The notes: generated from the letters alone by a model not told the origin. 64,000 bases of DNA from Cytophagales bacterium (GCA_013298025.1 JAAFJE010000003.1:1-64000); one strand, 5' to 3'; numbered from the stretch's first letter, positions 17,823 through 26,933 are shown. A program made the numbers and translations.

Positions 17823-18491
17823 ATGCCATTGCAAACGATGACCGATTTTTTAGTCTTTATTAAAAACTTACAACAACGCCTTCAAGCGCCTCTTCCCAAC
17901 GAAGAAGCCCACAAGCGTATGGCGGCGAGTTCGAGACTAAAACTTCGGAATACGCCCAATGAGCGTACCCGTGAAAGTGCCGTTTTGTTGCTTTTTTATC
18001 CCGACGATCAAGAGATATATTTACCGCTCATTCTTCGCCCAGCTTACGATGGCGTGCATGGCGGACAAATGGCGTTTCCGGGCGGAAGAAGAGAGCGAGA
18101 AGATGAGCATTTGATGCGTACCGCCATGCGAGAAGCCCAAGAAGAAATTGGGATTCGGCTGACAGATGTAAAAATCATCGGAGAGCTTTCCAAACTCTAT
18201 ATTCCTGCGTCTAATTTCCACGTCCAACCAGTAGTGGCTTATACGCTTCGTAAGCCCGATTTTTACCCCGACCCCCGAGAAGTCGATAGCGTCATAGAGG
18301 TGTCGTTGTCGTACCTCACCAATCCTGCTATCATTGGTAGAAAAGTGATTTCGGTGCGAGGCACAGAGGTCGAAGCCCCTTTTTTCGACATCCACGGACA
18401 TACCGTTTGGGGGGCAACCGCCATGATGATTGCCGAACTATTGCTTGTCATCGAAGACCTCCAGCAGCAGGTGAAAATACCTATCGAATAA
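17823..18491 (+). CDS. CoA pyrophosphatase (Nudix hydrolase, NudL/YeaB type)
   Basis: 222 residues. The Nudix box spans 87-111 with GGRRE at its start and REAQEEIG at its end. Just before it, LILRPAYDGVHGGQMAFPGG matches the UPF0035 motif that marks the CoA-hydrolysing subfamily. These enzymes cleave CoA and acyl-CoA to phosphopantetheine and 3',5'-ADP. It is a single gene, flanked upstream by a 254-bp gap with a long-range inverted repeat. Confidence 0.88.
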   Translation: MPLQTMTDFLVFIKNLQQRLQAPLPNEEAHKRMAASSRLKLRNTPNERTRESAVLLLFYPDDQEIYLPLILRPAYDGVHGGQMAFPGGRREREDEHLMRTAMREAQEEIGIRLTDVKIIGELSKLYIPASNFHVQPVVAYTLRKPDFYPDPREVDSVIEVSLSYLTNPAIIGRKVISVRGTEVEAPFFDIHGHTVWGATAMMIAELLLVIEDLQQQVKIPIE

Positions 18492-18663
18492 GTAAACTCC
18501 TTGGCAAGATTTTTTTTTGACTACTTTTTTTCGTAAATTAGGGTATTAATTACTTTTTTTAGTCGAAAGGTGTTGTTTTATGATAAATAAAGCTTAAAAA
18601 GTTAGATAAAACAGCCTGTTGCCTAAAAAATTGATATAGGATTTAATAGGAGCAAGTGAAAAC

Positions 18664-18691
18664 TTGCACTTAATCATATACCCTAATTTTG
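18664..18691 (+). promoter_or_regulatory. Promoter of the topoisomerase IV subunit A gene
   Basis: TTG at 18664-18666, a 17-bp spacer and TAATTTTG at 18684-18691. The start codon at 18705 implies a leader of only about 7 nt. Confidence 0.55.
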
Positions 18692-18704
18692 GAAAACATT
18701 ATTC

Positions 18705-21380
18705 ATGGAACTAGAAAATCAGCAGGAAAACCAAGAAGAAAAAATTGTTCAATCCGATAAAGAAGAGGCACTGCATACCCAAGTGGCAGTGGCGGGGCTT
18801 TATGAAAACTGGTTTTTGGAATACGCTTCTTACGTTATTTTAGAAAGAGCCGTACCAGCAGTAGAAGACGGGCTAAAACCCGTACAAAGAAGAATCTTGC
18901 ACGCCCTCAACGAAATGGACGATGGCAGGTTCAATAAAGTGGCCAACGTGATTGGCCAAACCATGCAATACCACCCCCACGGCGATGCTTCTATCAACGA
19001 GGCCTTGGTCAATATGGGGCAAAAAGACTTGCTTTTCGACTGCCAAGGCAACTGGGGCGATATTCGCACGGGCGATAGTGCCGCCGCCGCTCGTTATATA
19101 GAGGTGCGTTTGTCGAAGTTTGCCCAAGAGGTAGTGTTCAATCCGCAAACAACCGAATGGCAGTTATCTTACGATGGTCGTAAAAAAGAGCCTATTACCT
19201 TGCCCGTCAAGTTCCCTTTGTTGCTTGCCCAAGGCGTAGAAGGTATTGCCGTAGGCTTGGCAACCAAAATTTTACCCCATAACTTTTGCGAGCTTATACA
19301 GGCTTCTATCGACATCCTCCAACATAAACCAGTGGAGATTTTCCCCGATTTTGCTACGGGTGGTTTTATTGATGTATCCAACTATAACGATGGGCAACGA
19401 GGAGGCAAAATCAGGGTTAGGGCAAAAATTGAGGAGTTTGATAAGAAAACCTTGGTTATCAAAGACATTCCTTTCAGCACTACTACCACCAGTTTGATTG
19501 AGTCGATTATCAAGGCAAATGATGCCGGCAAAATCAAAATCAAAAAGGTTATCGACAACACTGCCAGAGATGTAGAAATACAGGTACAACTTGCCCCCGG
19601 TACTTCGCCCGATGTAACCATCGATGCCTTGTATGCTTTTACCGACTGCGAAATTTCGATTTCGCCCAATGCTTGCGTAATTATCGGCGACAAACCGCAT
19701 TTTGTAGGAGTAAGTAAAATATTGCAGGTATGTACCGAACAAACCGTTGAATTGCTCCGCCAAGAACTGACCATTCGCAAAGCCGAATTGATGGAGAAAT
19801 TGCTGTTTAGTTCTTTGGAAAAAATCTTTATCGAAAATAGAATTTACCGTAAAATAGAAGCCTGCGAAACGTTTGAGGAAGTACTCGAAACCGTCGATAA
19901 AGGCTTGAAACCTTACCGAAAGCAGTTTTATCGTGCCATCGTAGAAGACGATTTGCTGCGTTTGTTGGAAATCAGAATCAAAAGAATTTCTAAATACGAT
20001 GCCTTCAAAGCCGACGACTTGATGCGTCGCCTAGAGGAGGAATTGAAAGAGGTAGAAGACAACCTTGCCCATATTATTCGCTATTCGATAGATTATTTTA
20101 AAAATTTATTAAAAAAGTACGGCAAAGGAAGAGAACGAAAAACAGAAATTCGTAATTTTAATACTATCACCGCAACCGTGGTGGCTGCTGCCAACCAAAA
20201 ACTGTACGTGGACCGTGAAAATGGATTCATTGGTTACGGATTGAAAAAAAACGAATACGTCATGGATTGCTCCGACATCGACGATATTATTGTCTTTAGA
20301 AAAGATGGTAAATGCGTCGTAACGAAGATTCAAGACAAAGTTTTTGTTGGAAAAGATATTATTTATTGTTCGGTGTTTAAGAAAAACGACGACCGAAAAG
20401 TATATAACTTGGTGTATTTCGATGGCAAATCGGGGGCAAGTTATATGAAACGATTTAAAATTACAGCCGTCACCCGCGACAGGGTGTATGACCTTACGGC
20501 AGGTAATCCGAAATCGAAAATCTTGTACTTTACCGCCAACGACAACGGCGAAGCCGAGGTGATTCAGGTAAACCTCACGGCTACCTCTACGGCAAGAGTA
20601 AAGCAGTTTGAATACGATTTCAAACAACTCTTAATTAAAGGTCGTGACTCCATGGGGAATTTATTGACCAAATACCCCGTGCGAAAAATAACCCTTAAAA
20701 CGGCAGGGGTTTCTACCTTGGGCGGCGTTGATATTTGGTACGACCCAACGGTGGGCCGCCTCAACCGAGATGAACATGGCCGATATTTGGGCAATTTTGA
20801 AGCTAAAGATACCATTTTGGTGATTTATAACGACGGACAATACGAACTAACCAACTTTGAATTGACCAACCGCTATGAACCCAAAGATATTGTGGTACTG
20901 GCGAAATTTATCCCCGAAAATGCCATTACGGCTGTGTATTTCGATGGAGCAAGTAAGCAATACTACGTCAAACGTTTTAGAATAGAAACCACAACGGTTG
21001 ATAAAAAATTCTTGTTTATTACCGACGAAAAAGGCTCGAAGTTGCATTACGCTTCTATCGACGTGTATCCAAGAATAGAACTGAGCTTTAAGAAAGACGA
21101 AAGAGGAGCAGCCCTAGAAAAAGAAGTAATCAGCCTCGACGAAGCCGCCGAAGTGCGTGGTTGGAAAGCCCTCGGAACAAAGCTTTCGCCCCATAAAGTG
21201 CAAGGCATCAAGGTTTTAGAGTCTAAAATCATCGAAGCCGAACAGACCAATACAGAAGAATCAGAAGCAAATGCTATCATTGTAAAAATACCCGTAAAAC
21301 AGCCCCTTACGCCACCCGAAGAAATCGCATTTCCAGAATCGGGCGAAGTAAGTACAGGCGAGCAATTGGGCTTATTCTAA
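18705..21380 (+). CDS. parC: DNA topoisomerase IV subunit A (ParC / GyrA family)
   Basis: 891 residues. The breakage-reunion domain starts near residue 34 and includes EDGLKPVQRRIL, YHPHGDASI at 89-97 and AAARYIEVRLSKF, with Tyr131 as the expected DNA-linking tyrosine. The C-terminal half folds into degenerate beta-pinwheel repeats and lacks a GyrA box, which favours ParC over GyrA. A short Gln/Glu-rich N-terminal extension of ~30 residues and an acidic tail are present. With ParE it decatenates chromosomes. parE is not adjacent in this window. Confidence 0.9.
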   Translation: MELENQQENQEEKIVQSDKEEALHTQVAVAGLYENWFLEYASYVILERAVPAVEDGLKPVQRRILHALNEMDDGRFNKVANVIGQTMQYHPHGDASINEALVNMGQKDLLFDCQGNWGDIRTGDSAAAARYIEVRLSKFAQEVVFNPQTTEWQLSYDGRKKEPITLPVKFPLLLAQGVEGIAVGLATKILPHNFCELIQASIDILQHKPVEIFPDFATGGFIDVSNYNDGQRGGKIRVRAKIEEFDKKTLVIKDIPFSTTTTSLIESIIKANDAGKIKIKKVIDNTARDVEIQVQLAPGTSPDVTIDALYAFTDCEISISPNACVIIGDKPHFVGVSKILQVCTEQTVELLRQELTIRKAELMEKLLFSSLEKIFIENRIYRKIEACETFEEVLETVDKGLKPYRKQFYRAIVEDDLLRLLEIRIKRISKYDAFKADDLMRRLEEELKEVEDNLAHIIRYSIDYFKNLLKKYGKGRERKTEIRNFNTITATVVAAANQKLYVDRENGFIGYGLKKNEYVMDCSDIDDIIVFRKDGKCVVTKIQDKVFVGKDIIYCSVFKKNDDRKVYNLVYFDGKSGASYMKRFKITAVTRDRVYDLTAGNPKSKILYFTANDNGEAEVIQVNLTATSTARVKQFEYDFKQLLIKGRDSMGNLLTKYPVRKITLKTAGVSTLGGVDIWYDPTVGRLNRDEHGRYLGNFEAKDTILVIYNDGQYELTNFELTNRYEPKDIVVLAKFIPENAITAVYFDGASKQYYVKRFRIETTTVDKKFLFITDEKGSKLHYASIDVYPRIELSFKKDERGAALEKEVISLDEAAEVRGWKALGTKLSPHKVQGIKVLESKIIEAEQTNTEESEANAIIVKIPVKQPLTPPEEIAFPESGEVSTGEQLGLF

Positions 21381-21401
21381 ATATACTCTTGTTGTTGTGC
21401 C

Positions 21402-22061
21402 ATGAAACAAGTACTCGACATAGCGATTCGGCAACCCTTGAGCTTTACCCGTGTACTCAAACGGGTAATCAAAGGAGCTATTGCTATGGGTTTTGTAACC
21501 TTGGTACTGATTTTATTGGGCAATATTTGGATTGTGCTTTCTACGACAAGTCGTAATTACTACGATATTCATACCCTTCCTTCCAACGACGTAGCCCTTG
21601 TGCTGGGTACAAGCAAGGCGGTGCATGGAGGGAAGGAAAATCTTTTCTTTAAATACCGCATGGAGGCGGCGGCTCGCCTTTACAGGGAAGGAAAGGTAAA
21701 ATACTTGATTTTGAGTGGCAACCACGACTCGGTATATTACAACGAGCCAGCCGATATGCGTCAGGCTTTGTTTAAATTGGGCGTTCCTGCCAATGTAATG
21801 ATTCTCGATTTTGCGGGCTACCGCACCTACGATTCTATTGTACGCTGTAAAAAAGTCTTCAACCAACGCCGCTTTACCATTGTTTCGCAACCAACGCATA
21901 ATGCCCGTGCCTTGTTTTTGGCACAACATTTGGGCATCGACGCTGTTGCCTTTGCTGCCCAAGACGTATCGCCTACCAGCAAAACGTATATCCGTGAATA
22001 CCTCGCCCGCCCCAAAGCTATTTTAGATGTGTATTTCTTTGAGTCTGAAAAATACAAGTAA
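21402..22061 (+). CDS. SanA/YdcF (DUF218) family membrane-anchored protein
   Basis: 219 residues with one N-terminal TM segment at about 28-50 and a DUF218 domain after it: DVALVLGTSKAV, RMEAAARLYREGKVKYLILSG, and FTIVSQPTHNARALFLAQH. This is the SanA branch, whose E. coli member affects envelope permeability and vancomycin exclusion. The domain should face the periplasm. It begins 21 bp after the topoisomerase gene and is probably in the same transcript, though functionally unrelated. Confidence 0.85.
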   Translation: MKQVLDIAIRQPLSFTRVLKRVIKGAIAMGFVTLVLILLGNIWIVLSTTSRNYYDIHTLPSNDVALVLGTSKAVHGGKENLFFKYRMEAAARLYREGKVKYLILSGNHDSVYYNEPADMRQALFKLGVPANVMILDFAGYRTYDSIVRCKKVFNQRRFTIVSQPTHNARALFLAQHLGIDAVAFAAQDVSPTSKTYIREYLARPKAILDVYFFESEKYK

Positions 22062-22159
22062 AACGCAGTTTTTCCAGTTTTAGGTTTTGGAAGTGGAGCG
22101 AATGAAATTCAATGTAATGCTGCACGAACGTTTAGCTTGAGCTTTCCAATAAAATTGAT

Positions 22160-22184
22160 GTAGCGACAACTCTTGCAGTTGTCG
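22160..22184. repeat. REP-like palindrome, copy 1
   Basis: GTAGCGACAACT then CTTGC then AGTTGTCG: an 8-bp perfect stem with a 5-nt loop. Its 5' arm resembles the arm of the larger hairpin at 57455-57489 (GTAGTGGCAACT), pointing to one dispersed family. Confidence 0.5.
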
Positions 22185-22346
22185 TATCCAAGAAGGCAAC
22201 CGCAAGGGTTATTCCTACAATAATCAATACTAACGTTTTTCTTGTTGTGTTTTAACGAAATGTTAAGTATCCCTTCCCTGCCACCTTCATTACATAAAAC
22301 TGTACCTCATTATAAAGAAAAAAGACAAATTGAAACTAAATAAATA

Positions 22347-22365
22347 GTAATTACGTTGTAATTAC
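22347..22365. promoter_or_regulatory. Two tandem GTAATTAC palindromes, candidate mazEF operator
   Basis: GTAATTAC is self-complementary and occurs at 22347-22354 and 22358-22365, 11 bp apart, so both sites lie on the same DNA face. They are 17 bp upstream of the antitoxin start. MazE-type antitoxins are dimeric DNA-binding proteins that repress their own operons. Confidence 0.5.
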
Positions 22366-22381
22366 GTAACTATAACAGTTG

Positions 22382-22624
22382 ATGAAGATGCAAATTTCAG
22401 TAATTCAAGTGGGCAATTCAAAAGGGATTAGATTGGGCAAAACCCTTTTAGACAAATACCAAATCACCGATAAGGTAGAACTTATTTTGGAGCATGATCA
22501 TATTGTGCTAAAACCTCTTGTGCAACCTCGAAAAAATTGGGAAGAAGCCTTTGCAGAAATGCACAAAAACGGAGACGATAAGTTGCTCATAGATAGTGTA
22601 TTTGAAGAAGAAAACTGGGATTAA
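22382..22624 (+). CDS. mazE: MazE-type (AbrB/SpoVT fold) antitoxin
   Basis: 80 residues from the ATG at 22382. The first half is a swapped-hairpin DNA-binding domain: QISVIQVGNSKGIRLGKTLL followed by VELILEHDHIVLKPL. The C-terminal third is acidic (DKLLIDSVFEEENWD), as expected of the segment that wraps and blocks the toxin. The toxin gene follows after 3 bp. Autoregulation through the palindromes upstream is likely but inferred. Confidence 0.88.
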   Translation: MKMQISVIQVGNSKGIRLGKTLLDKYQITDKVELILEHDHIVLKPLVQPRKNWEEAFAEMHKNGDDKLLIDSVFEEENWD

Positions 22625-22627
22625 ACG

Positions 22628-22954
22628 ATGACGACTTTTTTTCAGTACGACCTTATCATTGTCAATTTAGACCCAACGATAGGGAGCGAAATTCAAAAAA
22701 AACGCCCTTGTGTAATTGTATCACCTAACGAAATGAACAAACACTTGGCAACAGTGGTTGTTTGTCCTATCACCTCGCAATCAAAAAATTACCCAACACG
22801 AGTAAGTTTTGATTTAGATGGACAAACGAATTGGATAGTGATAGACCAAATTCGTACCATAGACAAGAGCCGAGTAACGAAAACGATAGGGCACTTACAA
22901 GATGAAATTATAGCACAAGTAAAGGAAATCATCAAAGAAACCTATGTGGACTGA
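22628..22954 (+). CDS. mazF: MazF/PemK-type mRNA interferase toxin
   Basis: 108 residues, the family's normal size. QYDLIIVNLDPTIGSEIQKK and RPCVIVSPNEMNK match the start of PemK/MazF toxins, and VVVCPITSQ plus WIVIDQIRTIDKSR match the later strands, where the Arg and Thr/Ser of the RNase site lie. It should cleave single-stranded mRNA at a short sequence that cannot be predicted here. Paired with mazE. Confidence 0.92.
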   Translation: MTTFFQYDLIIVNLDPTIGSEIQKKRPCVIVSPNEMNKHLATVVVCPITSQSKNYPTRVSFDLDGQTNWIVIDQIRTIDKSRVTKTIGHLQDEIIAQVKEIIKETYVD

Positions 22955-23060
22955 TGTGCTTTCTATCAAACCTTGTGAGTAGGGCAATATTGGCAAACCT
23001 TTTCCATTGAATGCACGCTTCGTAGTTGTAGGCAAGCTTATATAACATATCCAAAACTCA

Positions 23061-23633
23061 ATGAAACGAAAAAGTAAAAACAAACGACAAAGAACAATGA
23101 GGCAAACAGAACCAGCATCAACTGCCTTAAAAATTGTTTCGTATTTGTGTTTGTTTATTGGATTTTTTTCGTTTTGGGGTATTACACAATTTCGTCACTT
23201 TGACAACACCAGAAACGGTGTGAGTTTTTTCTTTCTTTTTGCCTTTTTAGGTTTATTACTTTGTATTCCATTGTACATCTTGATGTACAGAACTGTTCCA
23301 GACTTAAAGGAAGGCAAGAGTGTAGGTAAACAATGGATTTCAAATTTATTTGGTTTAGGAATAGGCTTCTTTTTCCTAACACCAGCGCTTGCTTCATACG
23401 TCAACAGGACATATTTGGTGGCTCCCCCCAATTGTGGTGCGTATAAAGTTATCAGCAAAGAAAGTTCTAGTGGAAGGCACCAAGAGTATTATGCTTTCGT
23501 TCTAATTGACAAAGAGGAAGAACGTCTTACAGTGTTCAAGCCTTTTTGGGAGACACTAAACGAAGGACAAAACATAACGCTTTGTTTACAAAAGGGCGTT
23601 TTAGGATATGAATATATCAAAATTGACAAATAA
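23061..23633 (+). CDS. Unrecognised membrane protein
   Basis: 190 residues. A Lys/Arg-rich N-terminus (KRKSKNKRQRTMRQ) is followed by three hydrophobic segments at about 26-44, 53-76 and 93-113. A soluble C-terminal domain of ~70 residues starts after PPNCGAYKVISKESSSG and is beta-rich. A second in-frame ATG at codon 13 is a possible start. It lies between mazEF and the AlbA_2 gene, all on one strand, in a stretch that looks accessory. No function is assigned. Confidence 0.65.
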   Translation: MKRKSKNKRQRTMRQTEPASTALKIVSYLCLFIGFFSFWGITQFRHFDNTRNGVSFFFLFAFLGLLLCIPLYILMYRTVPDLKEGKSVGKQWISNLFGLGIGFFFLTPALASYVNRTYLVAPPNCGAYKVISKESSSGRHQEYYAFVLIDKEEERLTVFKPFWETLNEGQNITLCLQKGVLGYEYIKIDK

Positions 23634-23754
23634 AGCCTACCGCAAGGCAGTATTTGATAAGCTATATTTTTGTAAATCTTTTTTATAAAAATCAACAAAT
23701 TTCTTCATGCGTTTTTCTGAAGTTGGGTAAAAGGTTTTTACCTGAATGAGGCTA

Positions 23755-23782
23755 TTGGTGGCAAAAATTATAGCTAAATTTG
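23755..23782 (+). promoter_or_regulatory. Promoter of the AlbA_2 ATP-binding gene
   Basis: TTG at 23755-23757, a 17-bp spacer and TAAATTTG at 23775-23782; the ATG is at 23807, a leader of about 18 nt. Confidence 0.6.
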
Positions 23783-23806
23783 TTGATAAAATCTAAGACA
23801 TAGTCA

Positions 23807-25036
23807 ATGGAAGAGATATTATTATTAACCGATAGAGTCAGAAATACGTTAATTCTCGGAGAAAGTCATTTTAGGGAGTTCAAATCTGCTTTAGAAGGAA
23901 GACCCGACCATAAACGACCAAGACTTACCAAAGCGATTTGTTCGGATATTGGCGAAGCGCTCGTTTCTTTTGCTAATGCCGATGGAGGGGCAATTTTGGT
24001 TGGCGTAGAAGATGACGGAACCATTACGGGCATTCCACATTCGGAAGAAGAAATACAAACCATGCTCAATGCTATTCATACCCATGTTTATCATAATCAA
24101 CAGCTTCCGCTCAATAATGTCAATAAACTTGTTTTAGACAACAAGACAATATTGTACTTTTCTGTGAACAAAGGAACAACCATGATTTATCAACTACCAG
24201 ATGGTAGGTGCGTCAGAAGAAAAGATAAGGCTACGCTACCCGCATCTGTTGACCAGATTCAGTTTGAAAGACAAGAAATTAAATCACGAGAATACGATAG
24301 TCAATTTGTAGATGGAGCAATGGTAACAGACCTTGACATTAGGTTACTTCAAGGCATTGCAGACCAGTATATCAAAGGGTTGAGTGTAGAGCGATATTTA
24401 CAACAAATAGGGTTAGCAGAATATGGACAAAATGGGTTAAGGCTAAAACGAGCAGCCTTGCTACTTTTTGCAACAGATATTGACCGCTGGCATCCCCGAA
24501 GCCAAGTGCGATTGCTTAAAGTAAAAGGTAATACATTGGAAGCAGGAGAAAAATACAACGTCATTAGCGATGACACCGTTAAGGGCAACATCTTTGAGCT
24601 GGTTATTAAAGCTTGGGAACATTTGCGTTCTTATTTAGCCTATAAAACCGAATTTGGAGCAAATGCACAGTTTGAACAAAAATATATTTACCCCGAAGAT
24701 GCTGTCAGAGAAGCTATTTTAAATGCGATAGCCCATAGAGATTACAGTATTACGAATGGCATAGAGATTTATATATTCAACGATAGAATGGAAGTAAAAA
24801 GCCCTGGGCCTTTAATTTCGACTTTGACGATAAAAAATTTATATGAATTAGAAGGTTCGCACGAATCAAGAAATGCTTTAATTGCAAAGGTTTTAAAAGA
24901 AAATAAACTGATGCGAGAGCTTGGAGAAGGCATGAAGCGGATTTTTAGTTTAATGCAAGAACAGGCACTAAAAAAACCAGAGTTGTACTCTAATGGCTCA
25001 TGGTTTCGGGTCACATTATTGAATAAAACAATTTGA
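23807..25036 (+). CDS. AlbA_2 (Schlafen-type) domain protein with C-terminal GHKL ATP-binding region
   Basis: 409 residues. Residues 15-140 form an AlbA_2 domain: ESHFREFKSALEG, FANADGGAILVGVEDDGTI, and GTTMIYQLPDGRCVRRKD. Near 285-345, YPEDAVREAILNAIAHRDYS and the FNDRMEVKSPGPL block match the HATPase_c_4 region typical of COG2865 proteins, often annotated as RecG-like or transcriptional regulators. Human Schlafen proteins carry an RNase activity in this domain, and bacterial AlbA_2 proteins are found near mobile and defence genes. It has its own promoter. Function is unproven; a stress or defence role is inference. Confidence 0.8.
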   Translation: MEEILLLTDRVRNTLILGESHFREFKSALEGRPDHKRPRLTKAICSDIGEALVSFANADGGAILVGVEDDGTITGIPHSEEEIQTMLNAIHTHVYHNQQLPLNNVNKLVLDNKTILYFSVNKGTTMIYQLPDGRCVRRKDKATLPASVDQIQFERQEIKSREYDSQFVDGAMVTDLDIRLLQGIADQYIKGLSVERYLQQIGLAEYGQNGLRLKRAALLLFATDIDRWHPRSQVRLLKVKGNTLEAGEKYNVISDDTVKGNIFELVIKAWEHLRSYLAYKTEFGANAQFEQKYIYPEDAVREAILNAIAHRDYSITNGIEIYIFNDRMEVKSPGPLISTLTIKNLYELEGSHESRNALIAKVLKENKLMRELGEGMKRIFSLMQEQALKKPELYSNGSWFRVTLLNKTI

Positions 25037-25117
25037 AGAAAGAAGGTGTTACATGATATGAAGTGAAAATACCCTAAAAATGCACGCATCAACCATTTTA
25101 ACCATAATTTTTACCCG

Positions 25118-25987
25118 ATGAACAAACTCTTTCTTGTATTCAACGCATGGATTGCGGTTGCGATGAGCTATTGGTTTAGCCCCCAACTCGAAAGCAACAA
25201 CACCGCCATTACGGTATGTCATGCCCCTGTAAGCAACGATGGCAGCATGGCTCAATTTGCCTCCGACCCCAATTTTATCGCCTTGCATCCAGCACCTCAA
25301 AGCCTTGTCTTTCAGGCAAGTGGCGAGCAAATTACATTTCCAACACCCGATGGTACAACGGCTTCGGGCTATTTTTTGAAAGCCAAAAAGAAATCAAACA
25401 AATGGTTGTTTGTGTATCAAGAATGGTGGGGACTCAACGACCACATCAAGCACCAAGCCGAGGTATTTTACCATGATTTAGGCGACAACGTAAACGTATT
25501 AGCCCTTGATATGTACGACGGCAAAAGCACAAGCAATCCGCAGGAAGCAGGTAAATTGATGCAAAGTGTTGTAGAAACACGCCTCGAAAGCATCGTCAAA
25601 GGCGGATTGGCTTATGCTGGACCAAAAGCAAAAATTGCTAATGTGGGTTGGTGTTTTGGGGGCAGTTGGTCGCTGAAATCGGCTTTGTTGGTAGGCAAGC
25701 AAAGTGTAGGCTGTGTAATGTATTACGGAATGCCCGTAAAAGATGTAGAGCGATTGAAAACCTTGAATTGTGATGTATTAGGGCTTTTTGCTACCGAACA
25801 ATACATCTCTAAAACAGTGATAGAAGAATTTGCAAGCAATATGCAAACCGCCAATAAATCGCTTAACTACAAGATATTCAATGCTGTACACGGTTTTTCA
25901 AACCCAAGTAATCCCAAGTACGACGAAGCCGCCAGCAAAGAAGCCTACGGCATGGCGATTGAGTATTTAAAAACAAAGCTTTTGTAA
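25118..25987 (+). CDS. Dienelactone hydrolase family protein
   Basis: 289 residues. A hydrophobic N-terminus (LFLVFNAWIAVAMSYWF) suggests a signal or anchor. The DLH core has QEWWGLNDHI at 101-110, the nucleophile motif GWCFGG with Cys179, and VHGFSNPS with His258. The third triad member is odd: family members usually have Asp in a GxxD motif, but the aligned segment here reads LGLFATEQYIS, with Glu227/Gln228. The substrate is unknown; carboxymethylenebutenolidase is the namesake activity only. It ends in a strong shared terminator. Confidence 0.82.
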   Translation: MNKLFLVFNAWIAVAMSYWFSPQLESNNTAITVCHAPVSNDGSMAQFASDPNFIALHPAPQSLVFQASGEQITFPTPDGTTASGYFLKAKKKSNKWLFVYQEWWGLNDHIKHQAEVFYHDLGDNVNVLALDMYDGKSTSNPQEAGKLMQSVVETRLESIVKGGLAYAGPKAKIANVGWCFGGSWSLKSALLVGKQSVGCVMYYGMPVKDVERLKTLNCDVLGLFATEQYISKTVIEEFASNMQTANKSLNYKIFNAVHGFSNPSNPKYDEAASKEAYGMAIEYLKTKLL

Positions 25988-25996
25988 GCATATTCT

Positions 25997-26049
25997 ATCA
26001 TTAACAAACAGCATTTTTACATCATAGTAAAATGCTGTTTGTTAATGAT
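25997..26049. terminator. Bidirectional terminator between the DLH gene and the response regulator
   Basis: ATCATTAACAAACAGCATTT at 25997-26016 pairs with the complement ending at 26049, forming a 23-bp stem with a single extra T. It lies between convergent genes. Confidence 0.9.
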
Positions 26050-26098
26050 ATTATTGAGTATAAGTAATTAAAAATAAGACTTTTAACACATCATTCAC

Positions 26099-26785
26099 TC
26101 AAGAATTACTAAACAAATAGCCTACGCCCTTGATTGTTCGGATATAATCTTCGCCAATTTTTTCCCTGATTTTACGGATATGCACATCAACGGTGCGTTC
26201 TGTTACGTGAATGCCTCTTCCCCAAACGTTCGACAAAATTTCATCCCTGGAATACACTTTATTGGGGTTTGTGACAAAAAACATCAATAAATCAAACTCT
26301 TTTTTAGGCAATACCCACGAGTTGTTGTTGACAGCAATAGAATAATTTTGTTTGTTGATGGTCAGGTTTTCAATCACAATTTTTTCAGACACAGGGCTTT
26401 CGCTCAGTTCTCTTTTCAAAATAGCTTTAATTCTACTGAGTAAAGCTCTTGGCTTGACAGGCTTGATGATATAGTCATCGGCACCGATGTCGAAGGCCGC
26501 AATTTCAGAATATTCTTCGGCTCTGGCAGTAAGGAAAAGGAGGTAAGTTTTTTGTAAGTCGGGGAGTTGTTTGATAATTCTACCAGCTTCGATGCCATCC
26601 ATGACAGGCATCATAATGTCCATGACGATTAAATCTGGTAAAAAAACTTTGGCTTTGTCGATGGCGATTTTGCCATTTTCGGCTGTTTCAACAAGATACC
26701 CTTCGTTTTCGAGATTATACTGCAAAAGCTCCAATATATCTGGGTCATCATCAACTAATAATACTTTTAGAGAAACGTCAATCAT
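26099..26785 (-). CDS. OmpR/PhoB-type response regulator
   Basis: 228 residues. The receiver domain has the acidic pair D12-D13, phospho-acceptor D56 in DLIVMDIMMP, Thr86 and Lys108 in DYIIKP. The C-terminal winged helix from about 135 includes PKKEFDLLMFFVTNP, the VWGRGIHVTERTVDVHIRKI recognition region and TIKGVGYLF. No histidine kinase is adjacent, so it is an orphan in this window; the three large PAS kinases lie elsewhere and their partners are unknown. It resembles RprY-like regulators of Bacteroidota. Confidence 0.92.
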   Translation of the reverse strand: MIDVSLKVLLVDDDPDILELLQYNLENEGYLVETAENGKIAIDKAKVFLPDLIVMDIMMPVMDGIEAGRIIKQLPDLQKTYLLFLTARAEEYSEIAAFDIGADDYIIKPVKPRALLSRIKAILKRELSESPVSEKIVIENLTINKQNYSIAVNNNSWVLPKKEFDLLMFFVTNPNKVYSRDEILSNVWGRGIHVTERTVDVHIRKIREKIGEDYIRTIKGVGYLFSNS

Positions 26786-26933
26786 GTGCTTCGTATGGGG
26801 CTTTAATTTTCGGCAAACTTATCAAGTTTACATTACCTGATGGTTAAAGCTATATTAAGGCTAAGTTATCATTTAACTTGCCTTATACGTAAGCGTGGAG
26901 AGGGAGCGAAATATATTATAAAAGTTTGTTCGA

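Larger units (their letters stand above)
22062..22381. other. Intergenic gap with palindromes before mazEF
   Basis: The gap holds a REP-like palindrome at 22160-22184, a smaller AACC/GGTT hairpin near 22198-22210, and paired GTAATTAC palindromes at 22347-22365. No coding sequence was seen. Confidence 0.6.
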
